From Desmodus rotundus (taxonomy: Eukaryota > Chordata > Mammalia > Chiroptera > Phyllostomidae), in contig NC_071396.1 in NCBI RefSeq assembly GCF_022682495.2, positions 21,077,735 to 21,141,734 of the forward strand: DNA of 64,000 bases. The letters run 5' to 3'. The notes beneath the pieces were generated by a model. That model ran no database searches. It was given only the letters and a program-made list of their open reading frames with translations, and had not been told where the DNA came from. Shown here one piece after another: positions 1-11,453 of the stretch. The position numbers were made by a program, and so were the translations under genes. Position 1 is the first letter of the stretch, and each line of letters opens with the position of its first letter.

Positions 1-804
1 ACCTGGGGGACCTGCACACACAGCGCACGCTCCTCCCTACACGCATCACTGTTCTGCCTCCCTGGGCAAGAGTTTTCAGGAGGTCAGTCTTCAAAGCAAC
101 ATCCCGGTCTGGCTTTGCTGACCGCCATGGTTAGCTCTGCAACGGAAAAGGCCACGGAGGGAAAATGTTGATGACATCATTTTCAGCAGAAAGAAAGGGG
201 GAGACCAGGGAGCTTATGCTCGTTGCAAAGAAAAGCATGCCAGGAAGTACTGGAAGTTAATAATGTAAGAGTCAAAATGCTTGATTAAGACAGTGGGTTT
301 TTTCCTCTTTTCAGAATTTAATATTGACCACTATTACATCACTGCTTCAGTAAGATTCTTTTATAATAAAAGGCATCCGCTGAGCAGACCGAGGAGGGAC
401 AGCGTGCTCTGATGTCCCACTTGCCTTCAAGTTCTCTGTGGAAGCTGTCACTGCCTTCAGATCAGCCCCAAGGAGCTCTGTGTCCTTTCGAAGGACAGGG
501 GACAATCAGAAGCATAGGGTGGGAAGGAGCCTCCTCTAGTGGCTGAGTCTGTGTGGGAGGGCCCCTCGGGCTGAGTTTTAATCCCAGCTCAACCCGTGAG
601 CGCTTAGACAAAGGACTGGAGCTCTGAGACTCAGTTTACCGCTCTGTCAAGGGAGGGTGATCACAGGACCCCCCCCCAATTTGGCGTTCTGTGTTGACAA
701 AGCGCAGAATGCACCACGAACGTGGAAGAAACGTTAGCTGTTGTCACTTGCCCCGCTGCGGGCGCACTGTGGTTGGTGACTTTTCTTCCTTCCCGCCCTG
801 ACAG
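1..804 (+). other. PCNX2: 3' end of an upstream PCNX2 intron
   Basis: The stretch ends in the pyrimidine-rich acceptor before the exon at 805. It holds a diverged MIR at about 535-690 and a run of nine C at about 670-678. I see no upstream pecanex exon here, so the preceding exon lies outside the window. Confidence 0.7.
535..690 (+). repeat. MIR SINE remnant
   Basis: The segment follows the MIR core order: a phrase like gagttttaatcccagctc, then a gap, then ctcagtttaccgctctgtcaa, which corresponds to the usual 'cctcagtttcctcatctgtaa'. Heavily diverged, as expected of a repeat older than placental mammals. Confidence 0.6.
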
Positions 805-982
805 CTGGGACATCTTCCTGATGATCGTGGCCGGCATGAAGCTGCTGCGGGCCTCCTTCTGCCACCCCGCTCACCAGTTCATGCATCTCAGCTTCACTGC
901 CGTCTTCTTCCGTTTCGACTACAAAGCTCTGTCCGAGGGCTTCCTGCTGGACTGCTTCCTGATGTCCATTTTATTTAGCAAG
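805..982 (+). CDS. PCNX2: Pecanex-like 2, internal exon 1 of window (membrane segments)
   Basis: This exon encodes 59 full codons, running from WDIFLMIVAG through MKLLRASFC and FRFDYKALSEG to FLLDCFLMSILFSK. It matches the conserved late transmembrane part of pecanex proteins, which are large multipass membrane proteins; Drosophila pecanex acts in Notch signalling and is linked to the endoplasmic reticulum, while the role of the mammalian paralogue is poorly known. Two hydrophobic stretches are visible, near the start and at the end. The acceptor is a good pyrimidine tract ending ctgacag at 804. The first base completes a codon begun in an upstream exon outside the window. The exon must end after AAG at 982, because the next exon opens in frame with CTG and family members continue SILF-(S/N)-K-L. 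That places a GC dinucleotide, not GT, at the donor. The PCNX2 label rather than PCNX1 or PCNX3 is inferred mainly from later exons. Confidence 0.9.
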
Positions 983-988
983 GCAAGT
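983..988 (+). other. Non-canonical GC splice donor
   Basis: The junction reads AAG|GCAAGT, the classic strong form of the roughly one percent of mammalian introns that begin with GC. The nearest GT, at 987, would add GCAA to the exon. That breaks the reading frame (four extra bases) and the conserved SILFSK-L junction. Confidence 0.85.
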
Positions 989-1320
989 CAGTGGACGCTT
1001 CTCTTCGTTTTAAAATGTAGCAGGTGCACCCCTCAGCGAACGGTGTAAGAGTTTCAATATTTTTTAAACTATAGCATGAAATTATATTGAATTACATATG
1101 CATGCCACACGCCTGCTGCCGTTTCAAGAACGTTCCCCATGGAATATAGATACGCCATGTTATTTGCCAAGAATCACTAATTAATATGAATTAGCCATTA
1201 GTGTTGCTTGAAAGTTTATGGTCTTTGTCACTAACAATCTCTTTCTAGAACTTTCCTAGATCTCAAAGGCGGTAAATTAAAGATTAACAACCAGACATTA
1301 ACAATTTCTTTTCGTTTTCT

Positions 1321-1372
1321 CTTTCATTCCTTCCTCCCTCCCTCCCTTTCTCCCTCCCTCCCTTCTTTCTTA
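1321..1372 (+). repeat. CT-rich low-complexity tract (TCCC/TTCC type)
   Basis: About 50 bases of almost pure pyrimidine with cttcctccctccc-type units, imperfectly repeated. Confidence 0.85.
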
Positions 1373-2299
1373 TTTACTCACTTACTTAGCAAGCATTCTG
1401 CCTTTCTGGGTCAGTGTGAGCCCTGCTACCGAGATCTAGGCCCCTGGTGTATTTCCGTTCCCCAGCTTGTCTCAGGGCGAGATTTCACCTGCTGTCAGGT
1501 TGCACGTGGGCAATGAGAAACCTCATCACGGCTCGGGCAGGCGTGTGGGACGGGGTCGGACGTCTAAGGGGAGGGAGATGGAGTTCTCTGGGCTCTCGTA
1601 CGCTCGGCACCGTGACTGAGCCGGGCTTGTGAGCAGACAGGAGGAAGAATTGGGAGCAACCCATGATGGGCCAGCTGGGTGACACCCTCTCCTTCCACAC
1701 CGGCCTCCTCACGTGCTGCCCTGAGATCTACTTAACCAATGACTTCCCCTTTGGGTTAATGATTTTCATATTTTAAAGGCTTTTCCCCAAAACTTCATTT
1801 TTTTGCCCTTTTTGAATCTGTTCTGTTATTTTTTTTTTCTGGTTATTACTTATCCTTTCCTCCTATTTGCTTTCTCTCTGCTGTTTTAGGGAACAGAAAC
1901 TCAAAACTCAGATTGTTGGGAAAGACGCCATAAGTAATGACATCGCCCCATCGTGGCGTGGGTGTTTCTTGTTATGGCTCCGGGTCTCTCCTTGTGTCAC
2001 TTGTCCTTTGCTCCTTACTCTTCCTTCTGCAGCCTGCCCCATTTCCACATGTGACTTGGGAACCCTGGCCTCGCCCACTAACATTTGTTCTCTGTCTGAG
2101 TTCTTTCTGGTGGCGATGAACTCACCTCATTTTTCCGATGGTTCAGATCCCAGGCTTCGATACCCTGTTTTCCTCAATGATGTAGACATTCCCGTTATCT
2201 CACATAATCAATGTAAAATTATTTATTGTCTTACGATTCTCAAAGCATTTATGAGGTTATTGTACATAATTGCACTGCTCATGGGGGTGGGAGCTCATG

Positions 2300-2500
2300 T
2301 CAGATGCAAAGTGTCCTGGGATGGGTTGAATTCCCGCCTCTGCCATTCTGTATATTTGACATGGTGACATTGGCATGTCTTTCGGAACCTCAGTTTCTTC
2401 AAAATGGAAGATAACGGTGCCAGTCTCACCGGGGATGTTTCAAAGATTAATTAATGTAACTGTAAAAGGAGTTTTTAAGTAGAACGTGCTTTTCAGGTAA
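2300..2500 (+). repeat. MIR SINE remnant
   Basis: The order of segments fits MIR: gttgaattcccgcctctgcc, then ctttcggaacctcagtttcttc, then aaaatggaagataacggtgcc and a final ttaattaatgtaactgtaaa, matching the 'attaaatgagttaatacatgtaaa' part. Confidence 0.7.
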
Positions 2501-3305
2501 CAAGGCAGAATTTTGAAAGCTATCCTATGGAGAGAAAGCAGAGTCACCCGCCGTCTTGTATGGGGCGGAGTGTGGCCGGTTTCCCGAGCCGACCTCTCTG
2601 GTTAAGCATCGTCCTGTGCTGTGAGAGGCCCCAGGGCCCAACCGTGTGGCAGGGAGCAGGGAGGGTCTCACTGTAAAAGCCTAAAGAGGGTGACTTCTAA
2701 ATGACCCTACACCTGTGGCAGGGGCAGTGCTGTGCGTTCACTGGAACGTGCAGCGTGTTCCCACTGGGCCTGCTGGTCAGCCGAGAGCGGTGCCATTGAC
2801 TGCATGTGGCCGCTGTGTGCCCGCCGGAGGAAAAGGCTCGCCAGAGGAAACACAGGAGTTATGGTCACTTTTGCTCCTTCTCGTCCATGAGGACACTGAG
2901 CGCATCCTGGGCATCCTGTGGGGAGCGGGACCTGTCGGGACATAGTCTCAACCGAAACCCATGGAAATTCCTTTGTTGCCGGCATTCAGCTGCCACCACC
3001 ATAACCTCTCAGAAGCACCAGTGAAAACGCCAGGCACGGCAGAGAGAGCCGTGGTGGCAGCGTTCTCATTCCCTCTGATTGAGGGAACATCGGCACGTGT
3101 CGTCTGAATAGCCTCCTTTTCGGCTGGAGGTGATAACTATGTCTAAAAGAACAAAAAAGCAAGTGAGACAAAAGCTGGAAAAAGCAGCGTCTTGAGTGGT
3201 GAGTTGGTCCTAATGCACCCCAACTCCTTCCATTGCCTGCAGCCTCCTGGTCCGGAGAGGCAGCAGTGTTTTTTCTAGAATGAGAAACAAGATCTGATTT
3301 CTTAA

Positions 3306-3307
<2 letters not shown>

Positions 3308-3395
<88 letters not shown>
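3308..3395 (+). repeat. Compound microsatellite (AT)n(GA)n
   Basis: A pure AT dinucleotide run (3308-3338) passes directly into a GA run (3339-3395) broken by one extra A near 3379-3380. Open frames crossing it consist of low-complexity Ser-Leu and Tyr-Ile repeats and are not genes. Confidence 0.97.
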
Positions 3396-4062
3396 TCAAA
3401 TAAAGAGATGGCATTTGAGGTCTTCCTGGGAAAAGAGCTAGCGGAAATCAGGGTCGGAGGACGGCGGTGGCAGAGTGGAGGCCCCCAGTTACTGCTTCCT
3501 GTAAAGATCCTGCCTGCAAATCCCAACCAAAGCTTTCCGTCCATCCTCCTCATTTCAGTAAATCTTTTCAAAAACTGTCGGCATGAATGCACTCCTTAGA
3601 GGCTTTCTGGAAGCCTGCAGTGTTGGTCCCGGAGTCAGCACTGCTCTGTAAGGTGGCCGTTGCCCAGTGTGGGTCCCTCTGCAGTCAGTGGACTCCTCAG
3701 CCCTGCTCTCGGCAGCTGTGTCTGACCCTGGCAGGGACCCATGAGGCTTCCTGCGCCCGCTCCTGCTCTGAACACCATACAGTCCCTGCTGGTTAGCCTG
3801 GCGGCCCCTCCCAGAAGGGCTGCAGACAGAGAAGGATGTAGCAGATCATCCCGTTTCCTGGGAAGAAAGGAGCTGCGCAAGGATAGGACTCGTAGTTCTG
3901 ACTCAGCTGCTCCTAATCCCTCAGGCTGTACGGGTGGAACAAAGACTCGGTGAGAGAGAAGGAGGATCCGCAGACTGAGATCAAAGCACCAGGAGGCCAG
4001 GGAGCGGAGGGGATGGCTTCCAGGGGCCCTGCCTGTGTTACTGTCTGCCTCCCTCCCTGAGT

Positions 4063-4098
4063 CCCCGAATGCCTCCCCGAATGCCCCCCCGAATGCGC
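4063..4098 (+). repeat. Short tandem repeat, CCCGAATGC core
   Basis: The core ccccgaatgc occurs three times in 36 bases with unit lengths of about 11-12 bases, separated by a varying number of C. Confidence 0.8.
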
Positions 4099-4197
4099 CC
4101 CAAGATCTGGAAGGTGAATGTTGGCAGGTCCCCTCCATCTTCCAGACCCGGTAAAAAGACAAGAGTTCCAGGCCCAACCATTGTGCTTTGACCTGTG

Positions 4198-4278
4198 TAC
4201 TTAAAAACAGTTATTATGGTAAATTTTATGAGGTGTATCTTATACTAAACATAAAATTAAATTATATATTTAATAAAA
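4198..4278 (+). repeat. L1 3' end remnant, sense
   Basis: The stretch ttaaaaacagttattatggt followed by aaattttatgaggtgtatct resembles the common L1 3' end wording and finishes with an A-rich tail around 4250-4278. Family level cannot be fixed by eye. Confidence 0.5.
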
Positions 4279-4664
4279 AGAGTTCGAGGGCCAGAGCCTG
4301 ACCGGAAAGACTTCTGCCGCCGTGTGTCAACAGAGAAGGTGGGACATCAGGGTGGATGGCCCTAAGCTGGTGGGGGCGGGGCCATCTGACAGGTGTGGGC
4401 TCCTTGGAGGGGTCCCGCCGTCCTTCCACGCCCCTCGTTCTCTCCGTCCCTCTCCTTACTGTCTGCTGCACCAGAGCCCCAGCGAGTGGCTGCCCGTGGA
4501 TGACCACAGTTAGTGTTCCAGCTATTTGAAATCAGAGTTTCTTCTCCATGGCATTTTGCTGCTTTTCTGTATGCAGGCGGGAAGCCTCACGTTAAAATTG
4601 AACCCCCTTTTTGGGAATGCATCCTTTTACAGAAGTATTTGTTTAAAATGCTTTGTACAAAAAG

Positions 4665-5640
4665 TAATTATTTATTGAGTGTACGTACCTTCAGCACCAG
4701 GCACGGTACTAGGCACAGAGCCTGCTAACCAGGTAAACGACAGCAGGCCCTGACTTGGTGCTTTCCACGGGCCGGGCACTGTTTTCAGCACCCCGCCTGG
4801 CTGGACCTGCTTACTCCTCCTATGAGCTTCGCAGCACAGAAACAAGTCCATTGTCCTGGGGTCTCACCCTGTAAAATAGGAGAGCCCGCAGTGGGGCTGC
4901 TCTGAGGCTGTGCTTGTGAGCTGCCTCCCCTGCCTGGGAGTCTGGAAAGAAGGCACACAGGTCAAGAGGTCATTACAGTACAGTAGGATGGGAGGCGACT
5001 GTTTAGAGAGTTTCGATGGTACCCAGCCCCAGCTGGGAGAATCGGAAACGATGGTGCTTACCTTGAGATTTGAAGGATGGGGCAGTGAGTCCGGCGAGGG
5101 TGGAGGGAAGAGGGGGCTGCGAGGAGGGAGCTGCATGTGCAAAGGCCCAGGAGCAAGAGGGAGTCTGGCGGGTTCTGGGAGTGGCACGGTATTTGATAAG
5201 CGTGGTCACACGGGAGGAGCGCGGTGAGAGGAATTCGGGGAGCGTCAAAGAGTGTGGGCTGCATTCCTGCGTTGGCTGGAGGTTGTTGAGCAGAGGAGTA
5301 AGGGAATTGCTAACCTCTCTCGGCGGGAGTGAGCAAGAGATGGGGACAGGTGGCGGCCCCGAGATCGCTGGGAGGGCATGTGACGATCCAGGCAAATCAA
5401 AGTGAGAGCTTGGCCTGTGGTGCAGAAGTGCGGACAGGAGAGGGGGACACCTTCAGGAGGTCACATTGGTGACAGCTGGTGGCTGCCAGAGATGAGGGGA
5501 GGTGGGCTGGGGGAGGAAATGCCATATCTGGGACGGCTCTCGGGTCCAGGGCTTTGGTCACCAGGTGGTGTCATTAACTACCTTAGGGGAAAAAACCAGA
5601 AAGACAACTGGGGAAAAGAATATCGGTTTCAGGTGTGCTG
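4665..5640 (-). repeat. L2 LINE remnant, antisense
   Basis: It opens with tatttattgagtgtacgtac and a ggcacggtactaggcac phrase, the reverse complement of the L2 3' end. At 5125-5190 the wording gtgcaaaggcccaggagcaa matches antisense L2 'tgcaaaggccctgaggca', and 5280-5310 resembles the 'gagcaggggagtgac' part. It is much diverged and the outer limits are rough. Confidence 0.6.
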
Positions 5641-5859
5641 ACCTGTGGGCTGAGAAGTGATGCTGACCAAGAGTAAAGGGTCTTTGGGATTATTTTCCAT
5701 TTCAGTATTTTAATTCACGGAGCTAAGACATAAATGTATGGCTATAATAAAATTAGAAAAAACTCCTCCTCTTTTTAATGGAAACCAATGCAAACTTTTC
5801 GGAATGATTCTTTTCATTCTGTTTTCCAAAGTATTTGCATGGGCGACACACACACCATA

Positions 5860-6060
5860 CACACACCTCAAATATTAATAGGATTCTTCTTTACATATTT
5901 TACTCCCCTTCTTGCTTAAAAATAAATCCTAGAGAACTTCTAAGACATATGACATGGCCTCTTCTTTTTGATGCCTGTGTAATATTCCATAACACGTACT
6001 ATAATTTGACCAGCCATTTTCCCCATTGAGAGACATGTAATTTGTTTCTGATTTTTCTGC
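5860..6060 (-). repeat. L1 3' part remnant, antisense
   Basis: The run tgtgtaatattccataacac followed by a ccattttccccattgagaga phrase is the diverged version of the L1 antisense text 'gtagtattccatggtatgg ... ccattcacctattga'. Confidence 0.55.
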
Positions 6061-7260
6061 GGTAGTTGGGACTTCTGTGTTTACCAATTCCAAAGGGGAG
6101 TTTAGTAGTTCACGTAACTGATCGGATGGTCCAGAGGCTTGACTTGCAGCATCAAAATGCTCTTTCTGTTTCTCCTTCCCTCCCCCGCGGGCTTCGTTCC
6201 TAAACTGGCTCTGTCCGTGTGGTGTGACTGGTCACTAGCTTTCCTACAGCTGATACTCCCAGAAAGAGGAGAAAGTGTCTTTCCTCAGAGTTTCAGCTGT
6301 AATCCGGGGGGATAGTCTCATCGACTCCTTTCGTGTCCTGCATTCACGTCTGAACAAGGCGCAGTGGCCGGAGAGGGGCGTGTCTCTCGTCAGCGAGGCC
6401 TGCGATGCTAACTAAGTCCTCACTGAGCTACCAGGCAGGGAGTGGGGGGGGGGGGGCGGGGAGACGTGCCGACGTGCCCGACCACACAGACACGATCACG
6501 AACGTCCCGCTGTGCGTGCGAGCCTCAGAAAGAGATTTCTGATTGGAGTTGCCGGGTCTACCAGATGTACCCGAAAGGGCCTCGATGGGGAATCCTTCCA
6601 AAGGACTTACATTGCTTCCAACAAGCAGGACCAGCCTGTGAGGAACAGGTGGAGGAGGAAGAAGCAGCTGAAGGGATGGGGAAGTGACCTGTGAAACAAG
6701 ATAAAGCGCAGTGTAACGGTAAGCAAGGCCATGGTTTCGAGAAAGCGGGAGTGGTCAACACTAGCAGGGGACTTCCCACAACACCCAAGACCAAAGAGTG
6801 GACCCTGGGTTTAGCGACGGAGACGTCATGGGTGAGGTTGCCGGTGCCGAGGCAGGGCCCACTGAGTGGGTCTTAGAGGTCGGGGACGCAGTGTTGTTCC
6901 TGCTTTGTGCCCCCCTCGCCCTCTGCAGGCCTCCTGGGTGCTTGTTGGTGGGTGACTGAGTCTGTTCCTTGGCCACAGGTCAGTGTGTTTAAATGTGGAT
7001 ATTCGAGGGAGCTTCACAGTACGCGGTTCGGTGAAGCCGTCTTGAAAAGTCCGCAGTCACAGCCCCTGTAAGGCTGTTGATCTTTCGCTGGCTTCGAAGA
7101 AGTCCGTAGCTTCAGATAGGCATTCTCGTTATGTGTCAACGATTCAGTCCACTGCCCTCGCCGGGAGTGAACACGCCGAATAGCTGAGATGTGAAGGGCG
7201 AGTGTACAGTGTTTGCTTAGCGCCAACATCTCTGGATTTGAATCCAGAGCTTGATACTTA

Positions 7261-7500
7261 ATACGAGGGTAGAGTTCTGACAGCGAATGTCATTTTCTCC
7301 CCTCGGCACGGCCGCGCTGTGCCTCCTCTGAGATCTAGGTGGTGGCAGCCGCACCCTCCTCTCTCGCCGGGTCGCTGTGTGGACTGGCTCCCGCTGTCCT
7401 GAGACGAGGTGGCAGCGGCGGTGGCGGCAGCTCCACGTCATCGTTCTGGCTGAATGATGCTGGGTGCTGCTCTGTTCTCCCGTTCGGTTTATTTTTAGCT
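7261..7500 (+). other. CpG-dense intronic block
   Basis: Counting by hand over 7261-7440 gives about 65 percent G+C and 16 CpG against about 19 expected, a ratio near 0.84, far above the intron background. It includes a short (GGC)-rich run near 7413-7430. No exon or open frame of note coincides. It could be an orphan CpG island, or a transposon not yet depleted of CpG. Confidence 0.55.
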
Positions 7501-8254
7501 GGCTTTCCCTCACTGCGCTGAAGGGTGACTTGTCAGATTTATTGCTCGTTTTCATAACTCTGGAATCTTCAGCACAGCTGTCGCTCAGCGTCCTCTGCCA
7601 GACGAGACTAGGTCCCGGAACAGCGTCAATGCAGTCGGCTAAAAATAACCTACCGGCCTTGAGTCGTCCTCGGATTGCAGAACTCATCCGCGAGCCTTAC
7701 GGTGTAAGTGTAAATGCCAGCTAATCTGGAGATGGTTAGGTGGCTTCTGACAAAGGGTCTCCTCCAGTGAGAGACGAGGGGAGAGTTCCGTTTGCTTTGA
7801 TGTTGAGTTGCCGGTGTTTGGGGAGGTGCTCCGCCCAAACAGAAGTGAGGAGACTCAGCGTCTCCTCCCACAGCGTAGAGAATGTGACGCAACAGTCACA
7901 ACTTAGTGACGAGCGGGTGTCACTACCACCACTTCATCAGCTGTCCCCGGAGCGGAGATGCATCAGTAGAAAAGCTCTTAGAGCTCAGGCGAGTGGGGGA
8001 GACGGAAAGGTACAGAGAGTGAAGAGTTAAGGTACCTCATCAGGGACTCTAAGTTCTGCTGGCCTTCTGAGCACCTCATTCAGAGATAGACCTTTGGAAA
8101 TACGCCCCGTACCGACTCCATTCACCGCCTCCCCTGCTGCCATTGGTCCCAGCAACACCCCCACTCCCTGGAGTCACTGCGGTGGGCTGGAAGGCCCCTG
8201 CTTCCACTCTCTCCGCCCTGCAGCCTGCTCTTAACAGAGCGGCTGGAAGGAGAG

Positions 8255-8400
8255 TTATTTTTAAAATAAACTTGTTTTGAAATAATTTTACATGTACAGA
8301 GGCTTGTAGACAGTACAGAGTTCCCATACACCCCAGACTCAGTCGCCCCTATTATGAACATTGGACGTTACTATAGAAAACTGAGGTTATTAATGGAAGT
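8255..8400 (-). repeat. L1 3' UTR remnant, antisense
   Basis: The text ttgaaataattttacatgta, then cagagttcccatacacccc and attatgaacattggacgtta, follows the same L1 3' region as the copy at 38895-39290. Confidence 0.6.
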
Positions 8401-8450
8401 CCACACTTAATTCAGATTTCCTGAGCGCTTTAACTTGCTACGCCTAGGGG

Positions 8451-8495
8451 CGTGTGTGTGCGTGTGTGAGCATGTCCGTGTGAGAACATGCATGT
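8451..8495 (+). repeat. TG-rich simple repeat
   Basis: Imperfect gtgtgtg and tgtgag runs over about 45 bases. Confidence 0.7.
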
Positions 8496-8499
8496 CTAG

Positions 8500-8830
8500 T
8501 CCTGCTTGGTGTTCTTGGAGTTCTCCGGGTTTGTGTTTTGGTGTCTGTCATTAATTCTGCAAGTTCTCTGTAATCAGGACTTCAAATATTTCTTCTGCTC
8601 CATTCTCTCCTTCTTCTTCCTCTGGTATCACAATTGTGCATGTGCTAGGCCTTTCGCTGTTGCCCCACCGATCCTGGATGTTCTGTTTCGGTTTTGGTGT
8701 TGTGCTTCGCCGTTCAGTTAGGGAAATTTTTATTGACACGGTCGTCTTTGGCCATGTCCAGTCTGCTGATGAGCCCAGTAAAGGAACCTCTCATGTCTGT
8801 TAGACAGTGTTCCTAATTTGTGGTTTCTCT
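8500..8830 (-). repeat. L1 internal remnant, antisense
   Basis: Phrases such as cttcaaatatttcttctgctcc and a cttctggtatcacaattgtgc-like run follow the antisense L1 text around 'tcaaatatttcttctg ... ctccttctgggactccaattat'. Strongly diverged. Confidence 0.5.
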
Positions 8831-8839
8831 TTTAAAGCA

Positions 8840-9440
8840 CAAACCAGACCTCGCCCCTGCTCGGCACCCTCAAACGGCTCCCCGTTTCCTGTAGAGCAAA
8901 AGCCAACAGTCCTTGCCCTGGCCCACCGACCAGCACTAGCTGGCTCCCCATTACTGCCCTGGCCGCCTCTTATGGCCTCCCCTTGCTCAGCTCAGCCACC
9001 TTTGCAGGCCGTCCACCGTGAGGGGCATGCTCTCCCTCCAGAACCCTGGCTCTAGCTGTCGCCTCTGCCTGAAAATGCCCCTTCCCAGAAACCCACAGGG
9101 CTCGCCGCATCGGCTCCTCCATGGCTTTGCTCAGCTCTCCCTGCTCGGTCAGCCCGAACCCCTGCTTTCACGTTGTACCTGGCCCTGCTCTGCCCTCTGC
9201 CCAGCCTCCCGAACCTTCCACATTGCTCCATTTTTGCCTTCCTGCCGTCGTCACTTTCTAACGTAGTCTGTCCCTGACTCATTCATCTCTTTACTGCCTG
9301 TCCCACTAGAATGCACCTTTCCTGTGGACGAAGATCTCTGCCCGTTTTCTTTAGTGACATGTCCCCATTTCCAGAACAGGGTCAGGCACACAGTAGGCAC
9401 ACAGTAAACTTCTGTGGAACATTAAATGTTGCTCTTTTAC
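8840..9440 (+). repeat. L2 LINE 3' part, sense
   Basis: This well-recognised L2 stretch contains, in order, the caaacggctccccgtttcct segment, a CT-rich coding tail with gaccctgctctgccctctgc-like text, then ctttactgcctgtcccactagaatg, and finally gggtcaggcacacagtaggc close to the L2 3' end. The open frames across it are L2-derived noise. Confidence 0.75.
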
Positions 9441-9444
9441 GCTG

Positions 9445-9520
9445 ACTACTGAGTAATGTATCCAAAGTCACTCACAGCCAGACTTGAACTCGGTCCTATT
9501 CCCTGTCCGCCCAGGCACAG
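9445..9520 (-). repeat. MIR fragment, antisense
   Basis: Text like ccaaagtcactcacagccag followed by acttgaactcggtcctattcc matches antisense MIR 'caaggtcacacagctag ... gattcgaacccaggtc'. Confidence 0.5.
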
Positions 9521-11242
9521 GAGTAATGAATGGTTTGCAGAAGGTTCGGGAAGCCCCTGCTGTGGGAACACAGTGCACCTTCTGGGCTCTTAGTGATACA
9601 CAGTCCCTTGTCATTGCCACCCGGGATTTCACAGACTTAGTAACAAAGAACACAGGCCAGTGTATCTGTGTTCCCAAGAGAACTGGAAACTCCTCCAGTG
9701 GCGGGACCACGGGCACGCTTAGTTACTTCCCCCTTCCTGCAATTCCTAACAAAATGCAGGCTCCTGGTGGTTCCTCAATACGTATCAATTGAATTCAGTC
9801 GAGAGCTCAGAGATGAAAAAACTGGCTTTGGAAAAATGAAGTCCTGGCTTGGATGCGGTGGCCAGATGACATTTTCCTCTCTCAGTGAGAGGATGCTCAG
9901 TGCAGGGGCAGGGGAGGACGTGGCGGAGGCGGGCTTCAGAGGCAGCCTGTGGGGCACTCAGAGTTCCCTCCTTGCGCGGTCCCAGTGTGCGTTTTGATTT
10001 CTTGGCTTCCTGTAAATCGTGTTCAGCTGCCTCACCACCGCCTGCGGGCCTGCTCCCTGTGGGGAGCTCTCACATGGCCAGCAGAGCCGCTGCTCTTCTG
10101 GGCCTGTGCCGCTCTGCGCCCTGGAGTCCACCAGGCCCTCCTGCAAAACCAAGAGGGGTAGAAACATCTGCTTCTAGCTGTAGATTTATCCACCCAGCAG
10201 TGACAAGCGGACGCATCCTTCTGGGCAGCCACAACCAGGACCCCACTCTGCATGGCATCGTCACTGCGGGGAGGTGCCCTGGCGGCCACGAACGTCCTTG
10301 AGTCGAGATTTACAGCCCAACACACAGCTTTCTTGTCTTCCACTCTCCCTTACAGCACCCACACGCCAGGGAGGTGGTTTCCCTTAATTCAAACCGCGAA
10401 GTCACTGTAATTCACCCCCTGGGAGGGGGCGCAGGCTGAGGTGAACACTAGCAGCTCCTCTGCCTCTCCACCTGCAAAGGTAAGGTCAACCTTTGCCCCC
10501 CATCAGCAATATCAAGCCTAGTATGCAAGAGTTATACCCTTTCTCTTCATTTTCCCCCTTATTCTCATGCCAAAGTACACTATCATAAGTGCCTGGGTTT
10601 AGTCATGTTATTCACAGATCTACGTACTCAAATGTGTCTCCGCTAACATGTCAGGGATCTTTGCGGGCCCCCGTTTTTTTAAAGCCTGCACCTTTCCCGC
10701 CGAAGGAGGCTGCTCACTGGCCGCACGTTGCGGTCCTTCCCATCAGGACCCTGGCGATGGGCTGTCACCGAGGCCAGAAACTGAAGAGCCACTGCTCTTG
10801 AACCTCTGCAGAAACGGGGCAGCGCTTTGGGGAACTCGGGAGGGGACATCTGTAAATCTCTTCCCTGGAAGAGTTTTTCCAACCTTGCTGACTCAGGGGC
10901 CAGGAGCAGTGCCCTTGTTAAAATGCCCCCTGAGAGGGAGCTCAGTTGGGTCATGAGTCCGGCGACGATTTCCTTGTGAGGCCGACCACTGGCAGTTGTC
11001 ACTCTTTACTGGTCGGGGGCTTCTGGCTCCATGGGATGGGCACAGAGGAACCTGTGGATTCCAAACAGTGTCTTTTACCGGGTGCTCGTGTTCAGGACAG
11101 GGTCTTCATGGTCACCGAAGTTCCCACTCTCTCTTTCCTTGAGCTGTCGGTTTTGGAAGTACCACGGTGTTTTTGCCTCGGTAGGAGAACACTGTTGATG
11201 AGACTGAGGTGGTTACTATGTAAGTTTAAAATGTCCAGGGAG

Positions 11243-11453
11243 GCCCTGGCCGGCGGCTCAGCTGGTTGGAGCATCGTCCTATGCACCAAAAGGTTGGGGG
11301 TTCGATCCCCAGTTGGGGAGCATACAGGAGGCAACTGACTGATGTTTCTCTCACATCAGTGCTTCTCTCTCTCTCTCTCTCTCCCCATCCCCCCACTCCT
11401 TCTTCTCTCTCTAAAATCAATAAACATATGTTTGTCCTTGGGTGAGGATTAAA
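11243..11453 (+). repeat. Ves SINE, sense
   Basis: The tRNA-like head reads gccctggccggcggctcagc with an A-box-like ggctcagctggttggagc and a B-box ggttcgatcccc near 11299-11311. Then comes gaggcaactgactgatgttt, a CT repeat, and a tail ctaaaatcaataaacatatg plus gggtgaggatt and A-run. An imperfect duplication flanks it: aaaatgtccagggag at 11228-11242 and aaaatgcagggag at 11454-11466. This SINE type is bat-specific. Confidence 0.93.

Noticed and set aside
722..804. Upstream Met start for the frame containing exon 1 (722)
   Set aside because: The segment 722-804 is intron with a pyrimidine-tract acceptor. Pecanex has many more N-terminal residues encoded upstream, so this is not a start codon.
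3308..3395. CRISPR array or other spaced-repeat array
   Set aside because: No regularly spaced repeats with unique spacers occur here or anywhere else in the window. The repeats seen are simple tandem or dispersed eukaryotic elements.
2986..3592. Open frames with long Ser-Leu and Tyr-Ile repeats
   Set aside because: They are translations of the AT/GA microsatellite.
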